From contig JAFGXQ010000177.1 in the NCBI GenBank assembly GCA_016936575.1, positions 1 to 47,182 of the forward strand: a DNA stretch of 47,182 nucleotides, given 5' to 3'. The stretch's first letter is position 1. Each line of letters starts with the position of its first letter. This document shows, in pieces, positions 42,290 to 47,182 of the stretch. A program made the position numbers and the translations under genes. Origin of the DNA: Deltaproteobacteria bacterium (GTDB lineage: Bacteria > Myxococcota_A > Polyangia > JAAYKL01). Below the pieces are notes generated by a model. The model saw nothing but the letters and a program-made list of their open reading frames with translations. It was not told where the DNA came from and searched no databases.

Positions 42290-43459
42290 ATGATTAAAAG
42301 AAATATGAGCCATGAGTTGCAGAAATGCGCCGCGGAATACCCAGCGGTGACCATTTTAGGTCCCCGACAGTCCGGGAAAACGACCCTGGCGCAAATGACC
42401 TTTCCAAATCATCAGTACGTATCATTGGAAGATCCCGATACTCGCAGACAAGCGCTACGCGACCCGCGCGGATGGCTTGCCGGAATTTCCGACGGCGTCA
42501 TTCTCGACGAAATTCAAAGGGCTCCCGAATTGCTAAGCTATCTGCAGGGAATGATTGACGCAAATCGAAAGAAAGCCGGCAAATATGTATTGACCGGAAG
42601 CCATCAACCCCACGTTCACACAGCTGTAAGCCAATCCCTTGCCGGCAGGACAGCTGTATTGGAGCTGCTGCCGTTTTGCATTGATGAGGTTCGGCAATAT
42701 GGTGTCGTCTCTGACATTTTTGAGCTGATATATAAAGGATTCTATCCCGGAGTTCACGATAACGATTTGGATGTGCAACGTTTCTATCGCTCGTACACGT
42801 CAACGTACCTCGAACGCGATCTGCGCGCTCAAATCCACTTGAAAGATTTGTCCAGGTTTGAAATTTTTTTACAGCTCATTGCCGGTAGAATCGGTCAATT
42901 GGTAAACTACTCGTCACTGAGCAACGATGTGGGCGTTTCTTCAACAACCATCAAGGACTGGGTTTCCATCTTAAAAGCCTCATATATTTTGTTTGAACTG
43001 CCGCCATGGTTCGCCAATATTCGAAAAAGACTTGTGCGTTCTTCAAAACTGTATTTTTTAGATACCGGGCTGGCCGCCTGGCTGCTTGGTTTGAACAGTT
43101 CCAGTCAAGTCCGTCGCGACCCGTTGCGCGGTGCGTTGTACGAGAATTTGCTAATCGTTGAGGTTTTAAAACAGATGCTCAATCAAGGTCGAAAACCGCA
43201 TCTGTATTTTTTCAGGGACAGTCAGGGAAACGAAGTGGACCTGCTCTTATCAGAGGCAGGGCGGTCGTTCACCGCCGTCGAGATGAAATCGTCCGCCACA
43301 TTTCAACCCGAATTTATCAAAGGGCTTGATGTCTTTAGCAAAAGCGTCCCCCCTGACGTACGTGTTGACAGACACGTCTGGTTCAACGGTACAGACCGTA
43401 CAACGTACATGAACACCACCGTCTGTAATCCCCTCGTTCACGGCTTTCACATCGTATAG
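42290..43459 (+). CDS. AAA ATPase with DUF4143 C-terminal domain
   Basis: The 389-residue protein belongs to the AAA_14/DUF4143 ATPases. Walker A is GPRQSGKTTLA (about 24-34; Lys30, Thr31), Walker B is GVILDEIQRAPEL (Asp73, Glu74), and sensor-like VLTGSHQP follows. The DUF4143 half (about 180-389) includes TYLERDLRAQIHLKD, a winged-helix-like segment (NDVGVSSTTIKDWVSIL), KLYFLDTGLAAWLLG and FRDSQGNEVDLLL, the last resembling a nuclease-like fold. These proteins are very common and patchily distributed; their function is not settled. No ribosome site precedes the ATG at 42290, in keeping with the leaderless promoter; the next in-frame ATG is at 42305. A Fic remnant follows. Confidence 0.9.
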   Translation: MIKRNMSHELQKCAAEYPAVTILGPRQSGKTTLAQMTFPNHQYVSLEDPDTRRQALRDPRGWLAGISDGVILDEIQRAPELLSYLQGMIDANRKKAGKYVLTGSHQPHVHTAVSQSLAGRTAVLELLPFCIDEVRQYGVVSDIFELIYKGFYPGVHDNDLDVQRFYRSYTSTYLERDLRAQIHLKDLSRFEIFLQLIAGRIGQLVNYSSLSNDVGVSSTTIKDWVSILKASYILFELPPWFANIRKRLVRSSKLYFLDTGLAAWLLGLNSSSQVRRDPLRGALYENLLIVEVLKQMLNQGRKPHLYFFRDSQGNEVDLLLSEAGRSFTAVEMKSSATFQPEFIKGLDVFSKSVPPDVRVDRHVWFNGTDRTTYMNTTVCNPLVHGFHIV

Positions 43460-43464
43460 CAAAA

Positions 43465-43502
43465 AGGGCGGGCACAGGGACCTGCCCGTACAAACAAATA
43501 GG
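43465..43502. repeat. REP-like hairpin element, copy 2
   Basis: CGGGCA (43469-43474) pairs with TGCCCG (43483-43488), and the tail TACAAACAAATAGG (43489-43502) resembles that after the palindrome at 12057. It lies exactly at the 5' boundary of the truncated Fic gene and may also terminate the ATPase transcript. Confidence 0.55.
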
Positions 43503-44057
43503 ATGCAGTTGGATCCCCTGGTAGTAATGGCCGTGGCGCATTATCAGTTTGAGGCAATCCACCCGTTCGCGGACGGAAACGGTCGCACAGGCCGTATATT
43601 GAACGTTCTGTTCCTTTTGGAACGCGGATTGCTCAGTGTGCCGATTTTATATTTGAGTCGATATATCGTTGAAAATAAAAATGAGTATTACCACCTGTTG
43701 AATGCGGTAACACGCGACGGGATTTGGGAAGAGTGGATTCTTTACGTCCTGCAGGCTATCGCGGAAACGGCCGTTTGGACTTGTGGAAAGGTGCGTGAAA
43801 TCCAGAGCCTGATGACCCAAACTGCGGAGCGACTTCAATTGTCTGTACCCAAAATGTACAGTCATGAATTAATGCAGGTTTTGTTTTCGCAACCCTATTG
43901 TCGAATTGGAAATATTGTCGAAGCAGGCATCGCGAAGCGTCAAACAGCATCTGAGTATCTCAAGGCAATCGCCAATCTCGGCATTCTGGAGGAGCGCCGG
44001 GAAGGCCGCGACAAACTGTTTTTCAATATTCGTTTAATGGAATTGCTTACTAAATAG
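43503..44057 (+). pseudogene. Fic gene lacking its N-terminal half
   Basis: This reading frame of 184 residues begins directly inside a Fic core: MAVAHYQFEAIHPFADGNGRTGR has the full catalytic loop HPFADGNGRTGR (His20, Asn26, Arg28), followed by the usual ILYLSRYIVENKNEYY and a C-terminal winged-helix-like region (GIAKRQTASEYLKAIANLG). Full-length proteins of this group are about 370 residues and have an N-terminal Fic_N region with the inhibitory helix; here that half is missing and the upstream bases are a REP-like hairpin, not coding. I read it as a 5'-truncated gene. If translated from its ATG, the fragment would lack the inhibitory helix. Confidence 0.75.
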
Positions 44058-44146
44058 CAACCCACTTCGAATACACATCAGCCAATTGGCATACCATTCA
44101 TTGAGGCAACATATTTTTCTTCCAAATGAAATGAATGATTTCAATT

Positions 44147-44163
44147 ACTTCGAAATGGGGGGG
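44147..44163. repeat. 17-bp direct repeat, right copy
   Basis: Second copy of ACTTCGAAATGGGGGGG (first at 42130-42146), here with eight G. It lies 90 bases after the Fic remnant. Confidence 0.55.
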
Positions 44164-44266
44164 GTTGATAAGGGCCTCCCTGTAGAATGCCCTCATTGGT
44201 CAGAAAGTCGAACCGGCCGGTGCGATTTCGAAATCGCTTGATGTGCTGTTCTCTTCACCACCAATC

Positions 44267-44343
44267 ACAACACTACGATATCCCTCCGCGGTGTTACTAT
44301 ATCCTCCCACGATACTGCTTGTCGTTCCCGATGCGGTGTTCGT
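44267..44343 (-). repeat. 77-bp direct repeat in the head region, copy 1
   Basis: Identical to 44492-44568 apart from two bases; the copies are 225 bases (75 codons) apart, so recombination between them would keep the frame and delete or add head repeats. Confidence 0.8.
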
Positions 44344-44491
44344 CGAACCACCATTTACAGATGAATACGCGCCAGAAGCTGCATTGTTGGTACCACCACT
44401 CACTGAGCCATAATCTCCGGACGCTGTGTTTGCAGCTCCACCGCATACGGAACTACTCCAGCCCGATGCTGTACTTCCCGAGGCACCGCTT

Positions 44492-44568
44492 ACAACACTA
44501 CGATTTCCCTCCGCGATGTTACTATATCCTCCCACGATACTGCTTGTCGTTCCCGATGCGGTGTTCGT
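44492..44568 (-). repeat. 77-bp direct repeat in the head region, copy 2
   Basis: Second copy; both encode a unit starting ANTASGTTSSIVGGYSN-AEG. It lies about 70 bases from the frameshift. Confidence 0.8.
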
Positions 44569-45834
44569 AGATCCGCCACTCACAGAGGCGTTAAGGCCGG
44601 ATACTAAGTTATTGAAACCACCACTTGCTGAGCTGTCTACCGGATGCTGTGTTTGAAGTTCCACCACTTACTGAGCTGTATTCACCTGAAACAGTATTTT
44701 GGTAACCCGTTACCAAACCACCGTAGCTGCTATAATTATTTTGGGAGCCGATTACCAAATTATGAGAACCGCTTTTTTCGGAACCTTCATCCAGGTCTTC
44801 GTTATATCCGATAATTAAATTTCCCAATCCGTTGATATCCCCATCAGTACTACCTGAGCCGCTGACGATGTTGATGTTGGCGCCGGTGAAGTATAGTTCG
44901 TTGTCTACGCGTGATATATGGGAGGTGAGGTATTCCAAATCATCAATGGCCAATGCGTTGGTGATAATATCCGCTGCGTTGCCGGCGATGTCAGTTGCGT
45001 TGGTGGAGATTGCTGCGGCATTCGCGACGGCGGCTGCAGTGTTGCCTGAAATAACTGCCGCGTTTGCGGCGATGGCTGAAGCGTTTGTCGAAATCGCTGA
45101 CGCATTTGTGCCGATGGCCGTAGTGTTGACGCCGATGAAAGTTGCGTTGGTTGAAATGTTTGCGGCGTTGGTGGAGATGCTTGTTGTATTCGTTGCAACT
45201 AAAGCGGTATTGGCTGCAACCGCTGAGCTATTGGTTTCTATAAGGCTCTGTTGCGATGCGCTTTGAACTTCCAGCGCTTCGATGCGCGCCAGCAATTCAG
45301 CCACAACGCCTTGCATATCGGTGGATTCCAAATCACCGGCGCTGTTGTCGTAGGCTACACCGTCAGCTTGAGCACTGACCGTGACGCCACTTTGAATTTC
45401 GGCGGCGGTTTGTCCGCCCAAGGTATCAGCGTCACCAGCTTTTACCGCATAGGGAACCGAATGAAACGGGGTGCGCGGCAACATGGTTTCACCATCAATG
45501 GTTACCTGCAGGTAGTACACATTGCCGTCCAATACAGGCATCAAACTTTCGGTGCTGCCAAGTGCAACAGTGAACATCCCCGCTTCCACCTGAACCGAGG
45601 CATGCGCTTCTGACCACACCGAAGTTCCCCCTTCTTCTGCGGTGAACAGTTCAAAACCCACCGCGGCAGTCGCTTCCGCAGCAACGCCGTCTTCTGTCAA
45701 ATATCCCGAATAGGTGAGCGTCTCGGGAACCGCAGCAAGCACACCGCTTGTCGCCAGCAGCCCCAATAAAACGGTAATTGCCGTAAGTACCTTTTTCATT
45801 TTGCCTCCCAGATAAATCTGAACACCCATGCGGG

Positions 45835-46272
45835 TTAGTCTTTTTTTACTGTAATGCCCAAGTGAATGAGCTGTTTGTTTGCGGCGGTAGAAGTTTTACC
45901 CTGATAAACCGGCTCAACCGCACCACGCAGTACTTTGTTACCACTCGAAGAAATCCCAGACCCGGGCACTAACCTGCCGGTCAACTGCCGCGCCGAATCA
46001 ACCACTTCAGTTGCAGAATCTGAATCGGTATTCATAGTGTCCTCACCGGAATCTGTTCCTGTCGGTGCATCAGTAGAAACAGTTAAATCAGAATCGGTCG
46101 GCGTCTCATTGGTTGAATCACTGTCAACTGTGGTGGTCGGCTCGGTGTCGTGTAAAGAATTTTCCGAATCTTCGCCGGCGGTATCCTTCTTTTTAGAACA
46201 GGCGCAAAACACCATGCTCAACACCCATATCCCTAACAACCACCACGACACCCTCTGTTTTTTTAAACACAT
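45835..46272 (-). CDS. Small lipoprotein with Thr/Ser/Asp-rich linker
   Basis: The ATG at 46272 follows GGAGGG and gives 145 residues; codons upstream belong to the 3' end of the next gene in another frame. The signal ends in the lipobox VFCAC, followed by KKKD and about 75 residues rich in Asp, Ser, Thr and Glu (TDSDSTNE and similar). The C-terminal 45 residues (TGRLVPGSGISSSGNKVLRG to LIHLGITVKKD) are compact but unrecognised. It lies between the Asp-Thr-repeat protein and the YadA-like gene, with gaps of 52 and 35 bases, so the three should form one transcript. It may help to export or hold the adhesin; that is inference from position. Confidence 0.8.
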   Translation of the reverse strand: MCLKKQRVSWWLLGIWVLSMVFCACSKKKDTAGEDSENSLHDTEPTTTVDSDSTNETPTDSDLTVSTDAPTGTDSGEDTMNTDSDSATEVVDSARQLTGRLVPGSGISSSGNKVLRGAVEPVYQGKTSTAANKQLIHLGITVKKD

Positions 46273-46324
46273 CGAATAAACCCTCCAAAAATTAGATTTT
46301 CGGTTATCCCAGCGGTTGACCCAA

Positions 46325-47182
46325 CTAAATCGGTTCCGGGGCGGAGTCGGCTGGTTCAACATAATCAATGCAGAACTCGCCGTTGTAGGAATCTGCGTTT
46401 GAAGCGAATGTTTCGATGACAACAGAAGAAATCGGATACTCTGAGCTATACTCAAGACTCGCAGCATTGTCGCAAACCGATCGGAAATCTGTATACGGAA
46501 CAAAATACGACAGCGAGCCGCCATCCAGCATAACGAGATAGTCTACATCGGCACACCATTCCTGGGATGCGTCTACGTGTAGCGTGTGAATTTTGATGCG
46601 AAGATTTACCCCAATTGTGTTTTCTGAGGGAGTAATACCGAATGCGATACCCGCTGTGTTTGGAACCGCATCGACGGGCGGTTGATACTCGCCCCCGACC
46701 GGTTCCTGTTCTTGATCGATATAAAATCCCAAGCGCGCATAATCCCCAAAACCCATTTCAGCACTCGTCACACACAATGGATCACCGGCAGTAACACTTG
46801 CGAGTGCAGTGGAGATGATCATTTCATTGCTGTGGTCTGAAAAAGCATACCCGTGCCATGAGTCGGTGGTTGTCACGTATGCACCATCCCACACCTGATA
46901 CCCATCAGAATCGGAATCCGTATCGGAATCCGTGTCCGCATCCGTGTCACTATCTGTGTCACTATCTGTGTCACTATCTGTATCAGAATCGGTATCAGTA
47001 TCCGTGTCGGAATCCGTGTCCGAATCGGTGTCAGCGTCGCTGTCGCCGTCCGTGTCGGCGTCGGTGTCTGAATCGGTGTCAGTATCGGAGTCAGTGTCGG
47101 TGTCGGTGTCGGTATCTGTATCGGTGTCGGTATCTGTATCGGTATCGGTGTCGGTATCTGTATCGGTATCGGTGTCGGTATC
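46325..47182 (-). CDS. Secreted-type protein with Asp-Thr/Asp-Ser repeat (cut by right edge)
   Basis: The frame is open from the right edge to 46325 (285 residues, start missing). The first 90 or so residues are an almost pure (D-T/S/A)n run: mostly DTDTDT, changing toward the end to DSDTDTDSDT and DSDSDG. Then a folded domain begins, GYQVWDGAYVTTTD, with about 190 residues of alternating beta-like character, several cysteines (VTSAEMGFGDYARLGF, EWCADVDYLVM) and no recognised active site. Asp-rich repeats of this type bridge surface proteins and can bind calcium. It is the first gene of the three-gene operon ending in the YadA-like protein. The N-terminal signal or lipobox lies beyond the window. 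Confidence 0.8.
   Translation of the reverse strand, partial: DTDTDTDTDTDTDTDTDTDTDTDTDTDTDTDSDTDTDSDTDADTDGDSDADTDSDTDSDTDTDTDSDTDSDTDSDTDSDTDADTDSDTDSDSDGYQVWDGAYVTTTDSWHGYAFSDHSNEMIISTALASVTAGDPLCVTSAEMGFGDYARLGFYIDQEQEPVGGEYQPPVDAVPNTAGIAFGITPSENTIGVNLRIKIHTLHVDASQEWCADVDYLVMLDGGSLSYFVPYTDFRSVCDNAASLEYSSEYPISSVVIETFASNADSYNGEFCIDYVEPADSAPEPI
46905..47182 (-). repeat. Degenerate hexanucleotide repeat encoding Asp-Thr/Asp-Ser
   Basis: Almost the whole last 278 bases consist of GAYACN/GAYTCN units on the minus strand, with long identical subunits (GATACCGACACCGATAC and variants). It is prone to slippage in replication and to assembly error, so its true length is uncertain. Confidence 0.9.

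Larger units (their letters stand above)
44200..45799 (-). pseudogene. YadA-like stalk/head surface protein, interrupted by a frameshift
   Basis: Two overlapping reading frames together make one protein. The first part (45799 down to 44609; GGGAGG site before the ATG) has a signal peptide, a beta-rich N-terminal domain (PETLTYSGYLTEDG to PFHSVPYAVKAGDADTLGG), and a long coiled-coil stalk of heptads such as STNAANISTNATFIGVNTTA (about 190-290). Then come head repeats of the type NTVSGEYSSVSGGTSNTASG. At about 44635-44640 the frame changes and the repeats go on in the next frame (SASGGFNNLVSG and eight more units) to a stop at 44200. Adding two bases or removing one restores the frame. Trimeric autotransporter adhesins have this plan, but no membrane anchor domain is seen. 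The break could be a true mutation, phase variation or a sequencing error. Confidence 0.75.

Noticed and set aside
42290..44057. The ATPase and Fic pair as an intact defence system
   Set aside because: The Fic gene lacks its N-terminal half and no known defence partner is adjacent, so calling it a working system is not supported.
44267..44568. Two long near-identical copies as insertion-sequence ends
   Set aside because: They are direct, in frame and encode the head repeats of the surface protein; no transposase lies between them.
46905..47182. A CRISPR-like array of short repeats
   Set aside because: The units are six bases, lack spacers and form an open Asp-Thr coding frame.

Overview
The window looks like a chromosome segment of a Gram-negative bacterium of the Myxococcota or a nearby lineage of the former Deltaproteobacteria. 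The pointers are a roadblock/LC7 protein, a MXAN_5187-type protein, many small lipoproteins, long Asp-Thr/Asp-Ser linkers, Ser/Thr protein kinases, a PilZ protein and a giant kinase/sigma54-activator fusion. An lpxK gene shows that it makes lipid A. This is read from motifs only; no database search was possible.

Layout. 1-4.2 kb (mostly minus): N-terminus of a Ser/Thr kinase running off the left edge, a lipoprotein, a decayed HigA-type antitoxin fragment, and a large TPR/lytic transglycosylase lipoprotein. 4.4-12.1 kb (plus): a beta-barrel-like protein with a Pro-rich tail, a SPOR protein, a roadblock protein, a long TPR protein, a PQQ-propeller lipoprotein and a MXAN_5187-type protein. 12.1-18.9 kb (minus): OmpA-family protein, lipoprotein, acidic repeat protein, CX4CH/CX2CH multiheme lipoprotein, radical SAM enzyme, HDOD protein and a GSU2403-type nucleotidyltransferase next to an AT-rich gap. 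19.0-22.5 kb (minus): a four-gene run of two exported proteins, PilZ and LpxK. 22.6-28.9 kb: a 1411-residue activase of the 2-hydroxyacyl-CoA dehydratase type, a Fic-like protein with a degenerate active site, and an M50 site-2 protease. 29-31.8 kb (minus): a methyl-accepting chemotaxis protein and a GH6-like lipoprotein whose catalytic motif looks lost.

32-40.4 kb holds the most striking unit. A 1690-residue regulator (kinase, ATPase, helical repeats, GAF, sigma54 AAA+, Fis helix-turn-helix) overlaps or abuts ovoA, which in turn overlaps a MalY/PatB-type C-S lyase that fits OvoB. OvoA would join cysteine to histidine and methylate the product, and OvoB would release the thiol, so the operon can be read as a complete ovothiol A pathway placed directly behind its likely controller.

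40.4-44.2 kb carries a small lipoprotein, a [2Fe-2S] ferredoxin and an accessory patch: a HEPN/MNT toxin-antitoxin-like pair, an AAA/DUF4143 ATPase behind a perfect inverted repeat, and a beheaded Fic gene. A 17-bp direct repeat lies on either side of the last two. 44.2-47.2 kb (minus) is a surface-protein operon: an Asp-Thr-repeat protein entering from the right edge, a lipoprotein, and a YadA-like stalk/head protein broken by a frameshift. I saw no tRNA, rRNA, CRISPR array or intact insertion sequence.
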